A stretch of 64,000 bases of DNA from Archangium violaceum (GTDB taxonomy: Bacteria; Myxococcota; Myxococcia; Myxococcales; Myxococcaceae). The stretch covers positions 7,007,501 through 7,071,500 of the forward strand of contig NZ_CP069338.1 of NCBI RefSeq assembly GCF_016859125.1, in the 5' to 3' direction. Both the position numbers and the translations under genes were made by a program. The number at the start of each line of letters is the position of its first letter. The first letter of the stretch is position 1. The notes under the pieces are model-generated. The model ran no database searches, was not told the DNA's origin, and saw only the letters and a program-made list of their open reading frames with translations. Shown one piece after another: positions 1-9,300 of the stretch.

Positions 1-630
1 CTCTTCCAGTACCTGCGCCTGGGTGTGGTCATCCTCGTGGCGGCGGCGGTGGGTCGGTGGATGGGCCATGGGCCGGAGACGCAGGTGGCCACCGCCGCGG
101 CGCTGCCGGGTGCTCCGTCGCCCGTGATGGCGTGGGGCACGACGGCCCTCGTCGCCGTGGTCGGCGGAGCGGTGGGGACGTGGTTGAAGCTGCCCGCTGG
201 CGGCTTCCTGGGGCCGCTCCTGTTGGGGATTCCCTTCTCGGCCCTGGGCTTTCCCGTGGGCGCGTGGCCTCCGGGCGTGCTGTTCGTATCGCTGTGGGTG
301 CTCGGGGTGCGCGTGGGGAGCCACTTCGACGAAGCGGCCGTGCACGAGCTGAAGCGCGTGGCGCTCGGCGCCCTGGGGGCCGTGGTGGCCATGGTGGGCG
401 GGTGTCTGCTGCTCGCCTGGTTCTGGTCCTCCGTGGGCGGGGTGGATCTGCTCACCACCTACTTCGCCACCTCCCCCGGGGGAGCCGACTCGGTGCTCGC
501 CATCGCCCTCGAGACCCGGGCCAGCCTCTCCCTGGTGGTGGCCGTGCAGGTGGGGCGACTCCTGCTCGTCTTCCTCGTCGCCCCCATGCTCATGCGCCGC
601 CTGTCCGCGCGGCACGCAGGGCTCCGCTGA
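1..630 (+). CDS. AbrB-family membrane protein, C-terminal part (5' end outside window)
   Basis: The reading frame is open from the first base, so the gene is cut by the window edge. The 209 visible residues are mostly hydrophobic, with about six membrane segments. Short loops are rich in Gly and Pro, such as KLPAGGFLGPLLLG, and the motif TSPGGADSVLAIALE lies near residue 160. Both fit the second half of the duplicated AbrB (PF05145, putative ammonia monooxygenase/AidB-regulator) family of inner-membrane proteins. Their substrate is not established. The gene is convergent with the hydrolase that follows, with only 24 bases between the stops. Family assignment is fairly sure; function is unknown. 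Confidence 0.75.
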   Translation, partial: LFQYLRLGVVILVAAAVGRWMGHGPETQVATAAALPGAPSPVMAWGTTALVAVVGGAVGTWLKLPAGGFLGPLLLGIPFSALGFPVGAWPPGVLFVSLWVLGVRVGSHFDEAAVHELKRVALGALGAVVAMVGGCLLLAWFWSSVGGVDLLTTYFATSPGGADSVLAIALETRASLSLVVAVQVGRLLLVFLVAPMLMRRLSARHAGLR

Positions 631-654
631 TGGTCGTTGAGATGAACGAAGGAC

Positions 655-1551
655 TCAGGCTTTCGCGCTCGTGTGCGCGAGGATCGCCCGAGCGATCTCC
701 CCGAACAGCGGGCGGGGGAGATCGTGACCCATTCCTTCCAACATGAGCAGCCTGGCTCCAGGGATGCGCTCCGCCGCGGCGATTCCATGCGCGGGGGGGA
801 ACATCGGGTCATCCGTCCCGTGGATGACGAGCGTGGGGACGCGCAGGTTCTTCAGCGCCTCGGCCTGCTCACGTGTGGGTGATGGCACGAGCCCGTGGTT
901 CGCCGAGGCCGCCGGGTTGCGTGCACGGTGGAATATCCGTTCCACCGTGCGCCGACACTCCTGCTCGTCGAAGGGGGCCACGCTTCCGGACATGGCCCGA
1001 GCCACCTTCACCTGGTAGTCGATGGCCTCCTGGAGGTTTCCAGGTGGGTTGGTGGCCGCCGACATGAACACCTCGATCGCGCGTGGGGCGGGCGGTGGCA
1101 GTGCCTCTGTCGTTGCCTGACCTTGGAAGGCTTGCGCGAAGGTCTCCACGACCCCGGTCCGCAGCGGCGTGGACATCATCACCGTCAGGGAGAGTACGCG
1201 CTCGGGGTGGAGGATGCCGATGAGCTGGCAGATCATCCCGCCCAGTGATGCACCCACCAGGTGGGCCGCGGCGATTCCATACGCATCGAGCACGCCCAGC
1301 GCGTCCTTGGCCAGATCCGCCAGCGTGTAGGGGTTCTTCTGGAAGTCGAAGCTGGTCGACTGGCCGGTATCCCGGTGGTCGTAGCGAATGACGTAGTGCC
1401 CTCCGGCGACCAGCAGGTCGATGAGTTCCTCGGGCCAGAGAATGCCCTGGGCCGATGCGCCCATTACCAGCAGGAACGGTGGGTTCCCGGGCTCGCCAAA
1501 GCTCTCGGTCCACAGCTCGATACCATTGGACTTCACCATCCGTTCCGCCAT
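655..1551 (-). CDS. alpha/beta-fold hydrolase
   Basis: A 298-residue cytoplasmic alpha/beta hydrolase. The nucleophile elbow GASLGG puts Ser at about 102. An acid lies in HGTDDP (about 247) and the His in EGMGHDLP (about 276). The core HRDTGQST after the second strand is common in the esterase/haloperoxidase-like branch. The ATG at 1551 is chosen because GGAAGGGGGAAG stands just before it. An in-frame start 30 codons upstream would add residues with no family resemblance and would run into the gene remnant beside it. Substrate cannot be read from sequence; an ester or lactone is likely. Confidence 0.85.
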   Translation of the reverse strand: MAERMVKSNGIELWTESFGEPGNPPFLLVMGASAQGILWPEELIDLLVAGGHYVIRYDHRDTGQSTSFDFQKNPYTLADLAKDALGVLDAYGIAAAHLVGASLGGMICQLIGILHPERVLSLTVMMSTPLRTGVVETFAQAFQGQATTEALPPPAPRAIEVFMSAATNPPGNLQEAIDYQVKVARAMSGSVAPFDEQECRRTVERIFHRARNPAASANHGLVPSPTREQAEALKNLRVPTLVIHGTDDPMFPPAHGIAAAERIPGARLLMLEGMGHDLPRPLFGEIARAILAHTSAKA

Positions 1552-1597
1552 GCGACTTCCCCCTTCCAAGGTGCCGGTGGCTGTGCCCACCAACGGA

Positions 1598-1714
1598 TCA
1601 AACAGCCCTGCATTCAGGACAGCGAAGCCCGGGAAGGCCACCCCACTTGTGCCTGGCGCTGAGATTGCCAGTGTACTTCGATTCTCTTGGCGCTCGCAGC
1701 TCGTAGAGCCTCAT
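1598..1714 (-). pseudogene. truncated double-CXXCG (SitI6-type) immunity protein remnant
   Basis: A 38-codon frame begins at an ATG preceded by GAGGAGGAAGAG. Its peptide MRLYELRAPRESKYTG is followed by HKWGGLPGLRCPEC and then a stop. That order (short N-terminal strand, YTG, HKWG, LPG, CPxC) is the N-terminus of the myxobacterial double-CXXCG paralogous family, which includes the SitI6 immunity proteins. The full family is roughly 200 or more residues with two CXXCG motifs. Here the first motif reads CPECR and the rest is missing, replaced by the upstream region of the hydrolase. I read it as a deletion remnant. The family call is from memory of its consensus. Confidence 0.6.
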
Positions 1715-1812
1715 CACTTCACTCTTCCTCCTCGATGGTACGGCACGATGGGTCCCGTCAGCTCGAAGCGGAAAATGAGCTCCCCTGCGTGGCGGTAGAT
1801 TTCCTCGGGTGA
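1714..1812 (-). pseudogene. C-terminal tail of a probable toxin gene next to the CXXCG remnant
   Basis: A frame reading SPEEIYRHAGELIFRFELTG and ending PIVPYHRGGRVK stops with a TGA that shares its A with the ATG of the CXXCG remnant (TGATG). Such coupling is usual for a toxin gene followed by its immunity gene. The frame has no start and runs into the 3' end of the histidine kinase region, so only about 32 residues survive. That this is the tail of a SitA-like toxin is inferred from position; the sequence alone does not prove it. Confidence 0.4.
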
Positions 1813-1841
1813 TGCACTGCAACCCGCGCGTCCGTGTTGTG

Positions 1842-3776
1842 TCAACCGCGGGCGGCGAGCACCTCGCGTGTCACCGCCAGCAGTGCGCGCGCGTTGAAGG
1901 GTTTCTCCACCCGGCGGTTGGGTACCCGCTCCAGGAAGGTCTTCGCCTGTGGTGTGAAGGCTCCTCCCGTGAGGAAGATGATCCGGCCAATCAGATCCGG
2001 CCTCAGCCGCTGCAGCGCCGCGTGGAAGTCCATCCCGCTCATTCGCGGCATCATCAAGTCACACAGGATGAGATCGAAGTGCGCTCCCGCCTCCAGCTGC
2101 GGCAGCGCCTCGGCCGCCAGCGTGGTGAGCACCACGTCGTGGTGGGGCCTCAGAATCCGCTCCAGCGCAGAGCACAGCATCGGCTCGTCGTCGATGACCA
2201 GCACGCGGCCCCTCGGTCCCTCGGTGACGAGCGTGGGTTGCGGCTCCGGCGCGGGCGGTTCCTCCGCTGTGGTGGCCGACGGCAGCAGCACCTGGAAGGT
2301 CGAGCCCCGCCCCAGGTCACTTTGGACGTGCAGCTCCCCGCCCATGGCGGTGACGAGGTTGTGGCAGATGGACAGGCCCAGCCCCGTCCCCACTCCCGGC
2401 GGCTTGGTGGTGAAGAAGGGATCGAAGATGCGGCCCAGCAGCTCGGGCGCGATGCCCATTCCCGTATCCGATACCTCCACCGCCACCTGCCCGGGCCCGG
2501 CCCTGCGCGTGGTGACGCGGATTTCATGGTGCTCCGCGTCACCATCGGAGGGGATGGCCTGGGCGGCGTTGACCAGCAGGTTGAGGAACACCTGCCCCAG
2601 ACGTGAGTCGTTGCCTCGCACCAGGGACACGTCCTCCCCGTACTCCTTCACCAGCCGGGCGCGGTGGCGGATCTCCCCGGACGCCAGGTTGATCGTGGAG
2701 TCCAGTACCTTCCTCACGTCCACCGGCCGGACGGACTCCTGCGTCTCGCGGGAGAAAGTCTTGAGGTCCCCGACGATCGTCTGCACCCGGTCCGCGCCAT
2801 GCAGCGCCTCGCCGAGCGCGAGGCACACCGATTTCAGCGGACCCGACGGAGGCAGTCCATCCGCCGGCTCCTTGGGCCAGCGCTCCAGCTGGCGGACCAG
2901 CTCCTCGTGCGCGTAGCCGAGGTTCGCCATGACGTAGGCCAGTGGGTTGTTGATCTCATGCGCCACGCCCGCGGCCAGCGTGCCCACCGAGGCCATCCGG
3001 TCCGCCAGCAGCAGCCTGTCCTGCAGCTGCTTGCGCTCGGTGAGGTCCGCGAACATGGTCACGATGTGGGGCATGCCCGCGAACTCGGCGAGGCCCGCGA
3101 ACATGAGCACGTGGCGCAGCTCGCCACCCTTCGTGCGCACCCGCGACTCCACCCCGCGCAGCACGCCGTGCTGCCGGAAGAGCGCCGCCAGTCGATCGGG
3201 CTCCACGGGGCTCTCCCACAGGTTCAGCTCGACCGGGGTGCGCCAGAGCAGCTCCTCGCGGGAGTAGCCGATCAACCGTGTGCAGGCATCGTTCACCTCG
3301 ACGAAAGCGTCACCCTCGCGCGTGGTGATGCAGGTGGGCACCGGGCTCTCCCGCAGCAGGATCGTCCCCAGTCCGTCCAGCGTGAGGTTCGCCGGCGGAG
3401 TCTCTGGCCGTCGCGTCGACCTGCGCTCGGCCAGGCGCAGCCGCAGCGTGGCCGCGGTCTCGTCCAGGGGCAGCAGCAGGAAGTCATCCGCTCCGGACTC
3501 GAGCACGGGCCCCATCCGCTCCATCTGTTCGGGGCGGGCCACCAGGAGGAGGGTGGCCCGTGTTCCGCTCGGACTGGCCCGGAGCGCGCGCACGAGCACG
3601 ACGCGCTCTCCCTCATCGTCCATTCCCACCAGCACGAGCGGGTAGGGGGACAGGTGGAAGGCCGTGATGGCCGCTTCGTCGTCTCCTGCCCGCGTCGGGG
3701 TCATTCCGAGCTGCCGGAGCAGGAACTCCACGGGCGATAGATCGATGCTCCCGGATGGAACCAACAGGGCCCGCAT
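1842..3776 (-). CDS. hybrid sensor histidine kinase (pseudo-receiver, PAS, HisKA, HATPase, receiver)
   Basis: A 644-residue cytoplasmic two-component kinase without membrane segments. Residues 1-115 look like a receiver, but a Gly occupies the usual phospho-Asp position (LVLVGMDD), so it is probably a pseudo-receiver. A PAS domain follows (about 135-240), then HisKA with His263 in GVAHEINNP. The HATPase shows the N box NLLVNAAQA, DTGMGIAP and GTGLGLSICHN. A C-terminal receiver has DD at 519-520 and phospho-Asp563 in ILCDLMMP. The C-terminal receiver could take phosphate from His263 and act as a phosphatase sink or relay. No response regulator gene is adjacent, so the output is unknown. Confidence 0.92.
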   Translation of the reverse strand: MRALLVPSGSIDLSPVEFLLRQLGMTPTRAGDDEAAITAFHLSPYPLVLVGMDDEGERVVLVRALRASPSGTRATLLLVARPEQMERMGPVLESGADDFLLLPLDETAATLRLRLAERRSTRRPETPPANLTLDGLGTILLRESPVPTCITTREGDAFVEVNDACTRLIGYSREELLWRTPVELNLWESPVEPDRLAALFRQHGVLRGVESRVRTKGGELRHVLMFAGLAEFAGMPHIVTMFADLTERKQLQDRLLLADRMASVGTLAAGVAHEINNPLAYVMANLGYAHEELVRQLERWPKEPADGLPPSGPLKSVCLALGEALHGADRVQTIVGDLKTFSRETQESVRPVDVRKVLDSTINLASGEIRHRARLVKEYGEDVSLVRGNDSRLGQVFLNLLVNAAQAIPSDGDAEHHEIRVTTRRAGPGQVAVEVSDTGMGIAPELLGRIFDPFFTTKPPGVGTGLGLSICHNLVTAMGGELHVQSDLGRGSTFQVLLPSATTAEEPPAPEPQPTLVTEGPRGRVLVIDDEPMLCSALERILRPHHDVVLTTLAAEALPQLEAGAHFDLILCDLMMPRMSGMDFHAALQRLRPDLIGRIIFLTGGAFTPQAKTFLERVPNRRVEKPFNARALLAVTREVLAARG

Positions 3777-3890
3777 GTGCGCCTCGAGGGGGTGCCGTGT
3801 GACGACCCTGTTTTACTACGGGCAGGCACGAGCCCCGACGGTGGGGGCCTCCTCGCGGGCTCTTCCGGGTGCGGCTGTTGTTCGGGGAGT

Positions 3891-3912
3891 CATGGAATCC
3901 ATGATTTCCATG
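3891..3912. repeat. short inverted repeat between kinase and protease genes
   Basis: CATGGAA and TTCCATG form a 7-bp perfect inverted repeat with an 8-nt spacer. It lies in the 157-bp gap after the protease stop and upstream of the kinase start (both genes on the minus strand). It could be an operator for the kinase or a weak hairpin. No run of T follows on either side. Confidence 0.35.
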
Positions 3913-3933
3913 TGGGACTTCCGAGGTGCAACC

Positions 3934-4926
3934 TCACTGGAGATAGGACTTGGGGGCAGACATGCGCGCGAAGGCGGCCTGGGCCTGGAGCCAGCGGTCG
4001 ATGACGTGGAGCAGGCCGTCGAAGGTGTCGCGCAGCGCCCAGGCGCACGAGTCCGCGTTGTCGAGCCGTGCGCAGCGCTGGAGCCCCTCGCGCAGGGCGA
4101 GCTGGGCGCCCGGGCAGTCCGAGCGCTCCTTCAGCAGACGCTCGGCCGTGCGCTCGTAGAGGCGGTAACAGGCCTCGGGGTCTCCACGATTGTAGGCGGG
4201 GGCTCCGAGCTGGATGGCCTGCATGATGGCGAGGGCGATCTCCTCGACCCCATCCGTGGCGCACCCCTCCAGCAGCGAGAGCGGATGCGAGGGCACCTGC
4301 CGCTCGCGGGAGGCGGCGGGCCTGGCCACGGCGAGCGTGGAGAGCGGCTGCGTCCCGGGCCGATCCAGCAGGGGCACCACGTAGCGCGAGGGGATGACGA
4401 TGGTGACCGGACGCCCGTCGGCGAAGGCGCACGTGGCCACGCCCACGAGCTCGCCCCTGGCATCCATCACCGGACTGCCCGAGGCATCCTCCGGCAGCGA
4501 GGCCTCCAGCTCGAGGAAGGTGAGGGACTCGTCGAGCACCTGCACGGCATGGACGCGCGTCTCCATCAATCCCAGCATGCCCCCGCCGGCCGGCAGCAGG
4601 ATGAAGAGCGCATCACCCTCGCCCGGGCTCGCTCCGCCATCGAACCGCAGGGCCTCCACGTCGTGCGTGGGCAGCTTCAACACGGCCAGGTCCCGCTTCT
4701 CGTCGAGGGCGACCACCTGCTCCACCTGGAGGAGCTGCTCGTCGGCGAGCAGGACGTGGATCTCCTCGGCGCCCGCCACCACGTGCAGATTGGTGACGAG
4801 CAGACCGTGGGGCGCGGCGACGAAGCCGACGCCCTGTCGGCTCGGCATCTCCAGGATGGCGAGGGAGGGGGCTGCCCGGGCGGCGACCGCACGAGCGGTG
4901 GAGAGATCGGTGTCGACGGTCAACAT
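3934..4926 (-). CDS. trypsin-like serine protease (HtrA/S1 family fold)
   Basis: A 330-residue protein. The triad is visible: His48 in VTNLHVVAG, Asp79 in KRDLAVLKL and Ser139 in EDASGSPV. The serine loop departs from the usual GNSGGP, but the nucleophile is kept. There is no PDZ domain. The C-terminal 120 residues are helical with several Cys and could be a tetratricopeptide-like or private module. The ATG at 4926 has GGAGA before it; an upstream ATG at 4986 would add 20 residues without resemblance. No clear signal peptide is seen, so the site of action is uncertain. Confidence 0.8.
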   Translation of the reverse strand: MLTVDTDLSTARAVAARAAPSLAILEMPSRQGVGFVAAPHGLLVTNLHVVAGAEEIHVLLADEQLLQVEQVVALDEKRDLAVLKLPTHDVEALRFDGGASPGEGDALFILLPAGGGMLGLMETRVHAVQVLDESLTFLELEASLPEDASGSPVMDARGELVGVATCAFADGRPVTIVIPSRYVVPLLDRPGTQPLSTLAVARPAASRERQVPSHPLSLLEGCATDGVEEIALAIMQAIQLGAPAYNRGDPEACYRLYERTAERLLKERSDCPGAQLALREGLQRCARLDNADSCAWALRDTFDGLLHVIDRWLQAQAAFARMSAPKSYLQ

Positions 4927-5032
4927 GGGGGGTCTCCTGCTTCCCTTCACCATGGACACGCCGGCGCAGCCGGGCAGCAACGGCACTGGAATGGCCCGAT
5001 GGAGGCAGGGCAGGCGGGCGATCCCCGGGGCC

Positions 5033-6226
5033 TCAGGGCAGGTGCGCCACGAGAGGCAGCTGCGTGAGACCCCGCATCACCAGCGAGGCATTCCACTGAA
5101 TGGGTCCATCCCCGGGCGTCAGCCGGGCGAAGCGGGCGAGCAGTGCCTCCAGGGCCACCCGGACCTCCATCCGCGCCAGCTGGGCACCCAGGCAGAAGTG
5201 GATGCCATGGCCGAAGGGCAGGTTCTGCGGCCCGGGACGGTCCATGTCGAAGCGATCCGGATCGGGGATGGCGGCCTCGTCGCGGTTGGCCGAGGCGATC
5301 AACAGCAGCATCCGCGCGCCCCGGGGAATCCGCACGCCGCCGAGCTCCACCTCGTCGGTGTTCAGCCGGAACAGCCCGTGCGCCGGGCCGCTGTGTCGCA
5401 GCATCTCGTCGATGAAGCGGGGGATGAGCGTGGGAGCCGCGCGCAGCCGCGCCATCAGCTCCGGTTGCTCCTGGAGCATCAGGGCGCAGGAGCTCAGCAG
5501 GTGCACGGCCGTCTCGAGGGCGCCGATGAGGAGCAGGAACAGGAAGCCCATCAAATCCGTGTACGACAGCTCCTCACCGTTCACGTGGGTCCGCAGCAGC
5601 TCGCTCACCAGGTCGTCACGAGGAGTGCGCCGGCGATCCTCCAGCACCTGATTGAAGTGAAACCGGGTCTCGGCCACCGTCTCGAGGATCGTCTTCTGCC
5701 GCTCGGTGTCGTTCTCGCCGATGCTGGTGAACTCGCCGTAGACCTCCGCCCAATGCTTGATTCGCGGATGGAGGGACTGGGGCAGGCTCAACATTTCTCC
5801 GAGGACGGCGATCGGCACCCAGATGGAGAAGGCGTCCACGAAGTTCACCGAGCGGCCCACGGGCAGCGAAGCGACGACCTGGTGGGCCACCTCGCGGATG
5901 CGAGGCTCCAGGCGCGCCACCACGGAGGTTCCAAAGGCCCGGTTGATGATCGCACGCAGCCGGGTGTGGTGCGGTGGATCCATGACGAGCATGGAGTCGG
6001 CCAGTGGGTAATCAGGTAGCCATGCCGGGCGATAGGCCTGCCGGATGCCATCCGACGAGAAGTGCTGGGGGTTCTTGAACACGGTGAGCACGTCTGCCTG
6101 GCGGGCCACGACCCAGAGTCCATCCGGGTCCACCTGACTCACCGGCGCGTTGCGGCGCAGCTCGGCATAGACAGGGTAGGGGTTGGCCCGTACCTCGGGG
6201 GCAAGCAGGTTCACTCGATTGCTCAT
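5033..6226 (-). CDS. cytochrome P450
   Basis: A 397-residue bacterial soluble P450. The I-helix reads [11 protein letters not shown] (Glu238-Thr239 in the oxygen-activation position). The ExxR pair is Glu274/Arg277 in DEMLRH, and the heme loop [15 protein letters not shown] places the thiolate ligand at Cys345. The DPPHHTRLR segment near residue 83 is typical of class I bacterial P450s. Such enzymes hydroxylate or epoxidise small molecules with electrons from a ferredoxin. No ferredoxin, reductase or biosynthetic cluster is adjacent, so the substrate is unknown. The start has no strong ribosome site, but no better in-frame ATG exists. Confidence 0.93.
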   Translation of the reverse strand: MSNRVNLLAPEVRANPYPVYAELRRNAPVSQVDPDGLWVVARQADVLTVFKNPQHFSSDGIRQAYRPAWLPDYPLADSMLVMDPPHHTRLRAIINRAFGTSVVARLEPRIREVAHQVVASLPVGRSVNFVDAFSIWVPIAVLGEMLSLPQSLHPRIKHWAEVYGEFTSIGENDTERQKTILETVAETRFHFNQVLEDRRRTPRDDLVSELLRTHVNGEELSYTDLMGFLFLLLIGALETAVHLLSSCALMLQEQPELMARLRAAPTLIPRFIDEMLRHSGPAHGLFRLNTDEVELGGVRIPRGARMLLLIASANRDEAAIPDPDRFDMDRPGPQNLPFGHGIHFCLGAQLARMEVRVALEALLARFARLTPGDGPIQWNASLVMRGLTQLPLVAHLP

Positions 6227-6382
6227 CGGATGTATCTCGCGATGTGGACTGGGTGGAGAGCGGGCTCATGCTAATGCAGTTGGTGCTCCGCGAGCCGGCT
6301 GGTTTCGAGCACTGTTCCGTTTCATCCCACGTGAAGGATTCCGTTGGCGAGCCCGACTTCTGCCGTTAAATCAGCGCTCTCC

Positions 6383-9300
6383 ATGCATAAGACGCACCTC
6401 GTTGGCGCCCGGACCCACAATCTCCAATCCCTCTCCGTGGACCTCGCCGAAGGCGAGCTGGTGTGCCTCACCGGAGTCTCAGGTTCTGGTAAGTCGAGTC
6501 TCGCACTCGACACCCTATACGCCGAGGGACAGCGCCGCTTCGTCGAGAGCTTCAGCCCGTATGCCCGCCAGTTCCTCGAGCGGCTGGAGAGGCCCCCGAT
6601 GGACAACCTGGAGCCCGTGGCGGCGGGCGTCGCGGTGGATCGCCGCGCGCCGGTGAAGAGCTCGCGCTCCACCGTGGCCACGCTGGCGGACGTGGAGGCG
6701 TACCTGTCCGCGCTCTTCACGCGGGAGGCCATGCCGGTGTGCCCGACGTGCGGAGTGGAGGCGGTGCGCACCGACGCGCGAGTGGCCGCCACGGCGACGC
6801 TCGCCGCCGAGCCCGACGCGCTGGCCGTGCTGGCCTTTCCCCTGCGCATCGCGGACACCGCCGAGTTCCTCGACGTGCGCGCCCGGCTGCTCAAGGAGGG
6901 GTTCCACCGGCTGGTGGTGCGGGGCGAGGTGCGCGAGCTGGAGTCGCTGCGGCCGAGCGAGGCCACCGACTCGGCCGGCGTGGCGCACGTGGTGGTGGAC
7001 CGGGTGAAGCTGGCCCAGGGGCAGCTCGGCCGGGTGACGGCGGCGCTGGAGTCGGCCTGGGCCATGGGCAATGGCGAGGCGGTGGCCTTCACGCCCTCGG
7101 GCACCCGGCGCATCCGGCGCGGATTGGTGTGCCCCCAGTGCGCGCGCGAGTTCGAGCAGGCCCGCCCCGGGCTCTTCAGCTACCAGTCGCCCACCGGCGC
7201 CTGCCCCACGTGCCGGGGCTTCGGCCGGACCATCGGCATCGACTGGGACAAGGTGGTGCCCAACCCGGCGCTGAGCCTGGAGAAGGGCGCCATCCGTCCA
7301 TGGTCGGGCAAGACGTCCGAGTGGGAGCGGAAGATGTTGTTCCGCTACGCGCGCGAGCAAGGCATTCCGCTGGACAAGCCCTGGGGGCAGCTCACCCCGG
7401 CGCAGCGGGAGCGGGTGCTGGAGGGCGAGGGGGATTACGACGGCGGCCGCGTCTACCCGGGCGTGCGCGCGTGGTTCCGCTGGATGGAGAGCCGCACGTA
7501 CAAGATGCACGTGCGCGTGCTGCTCTCGCGCTACCGCGCCTATTCGCTGTGCGAGAGCTGCAAGGGCGCTCGCCTCAACGAGTCCGCGCGGGCGTGGCGC
7601 GTGGGCGGGTTGGATCTGGCCGCGTGGCACGGGCTGGAGCTGTCCGATGCGCGCGCGCGCCTGGACTCGCTGCGCACCCATACGGGACAGGGCGAGCTGG
7701 CACGGCGCGAGCTGGCCAACCGCCTCGGCTACCTGGAGCGGGTGGGCCTGGGCTACCTCACGTTGGACAGGCCCGCGCGCACGCTGTCCGGCGGCGAGGC
7801 GCAGCGCGTGTCCCTCACCGCGGCGCTGGGGACCTCGCTGACGGGGGCGCTGTTCGTCCTGGACGAGCCCACCGTGGGCCTGCATCCCGCCGACGTGGGG
7901 CCCCTCACCGGCGCCATGGCCGAGCTGGCCACACGGGGCAACATCGCGCTCGTCATCGAGCATGATCCGCTCGTCATCCGCTCCGCGCACCGCGTGCTGG
8001 AGCTGGGGCCTGGGGCTGGCAAGCACGGGGGACGGCTGTGCTTCGATGGCACCCCGCGGGAGCTGGCGAAGCGCGCGGAGCTTCCCACCGGCCGGTTGCT
8101 GTCGGGGACAGGGGAGGAGAAGCGCACGCCGCGCGAGCGGACCGGTGAGCTGGTGGTGCGCAACGCCCGGGCCCACAACCTCCAGGGCGTCTCCGTGCGT
8201 GTGCCATTGGGCGTGCTGTGCGCCATCACCGGCCCCAGTGGCTCGGGCAAGAGCACCCTGATGGACGAGGTGCTGTACCGCCACCTCGGGCGCGCGCTGG
8301 GGGAGAAGGACGTGGAGGCGCCCGGCGAGGCGGACGGGGTGGACGGGCTGGAGGCCGTGGAGCGCGTCACCTTCGTGGACCAGTCGCCGCTGGGGCGCAC
8401 CTCGCGTGGCAACGCGGCCACGTACACCAAGGCGTGGGATCGGCTGCGCGAGCGCTTCGCCTCCGAGCCCGAGGCCGAGGTGCGGGGGCTGACCTCGGCG
8501 CACTTCTCCTTCAACGTGGACAAGGGCCGTTGCGAGGCCTGCTCGGGCGAGGGCTACGAGACGGTGGAGATGCAGTTCCTCGCGGACGTCTCCCTGCTGT
8601 GCCCCGTGTGCCGGGGCCGCCGCTTCAAGGAGGAGGTGCTGGCCATCCGGCATCACGGGCTCTCCGTGGCGGACGTGCTGGAGCTGACCGTGGACGAGGT
8701 GCTGGAGCGCTTCGCCGACGACAAGCCGCTGGCGCGCGCTCTCGGGCCCGTGTCCCGATTGGGTCTGGGGTACCTGCCCCTGGGCCAGCCCCTGTCCACC
8801 CTGTCCGGTGGCGAGGCCCAGCGCCTCAAGCTGGCGCGTGCCCTGGCCAGCGAGGCGAAGGGCTCGCTCTTCCTCATCGACGAGCCGAGTGCTGGCCTGC
8901 ATGACGCGGACGTACGCCAGGTGCTCGCCGCCCTGCATGAGTTGGTGGCGCGCGGCGCGAGTGTCGTCGTCGTGGACCATGACCTCGTCGTCATGCGGGG
9001 CGCGGATTGGATCATCGACCTGGGGCCGGGTGGTGGCCGCAACGGTGGGCGGCTGGTGGCCGAGGGCACGCCGGAGCAGCTGGTTTCTCGAGGAGAGGGG
9101 CTCACCGCGGCGGCGCTGCGTGGGACGTTGGTGGAGCCGGTGGTGCCGGGCAAGCGGGGCAAGGGCCCGGCGGAGGTGCCTCCCGCCATCGAGGTGGAGC
9201 ACGCGCGCGAGCACAACCTGCAGGAGGTGTCCTGCCGGATTCCGCTCGGGAAGATGACGGTGGTGACGGGGCCGAGCGGCTCGGGGAAGAGCTCGCTCGT

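Noticed and set aside
5033-6226. Secondary-metabolite cluster around the P450
   Set aside because: The flanking genes are a protease and uvrA; no PKS, NRPS, terpene or tailoring genes adjoin.
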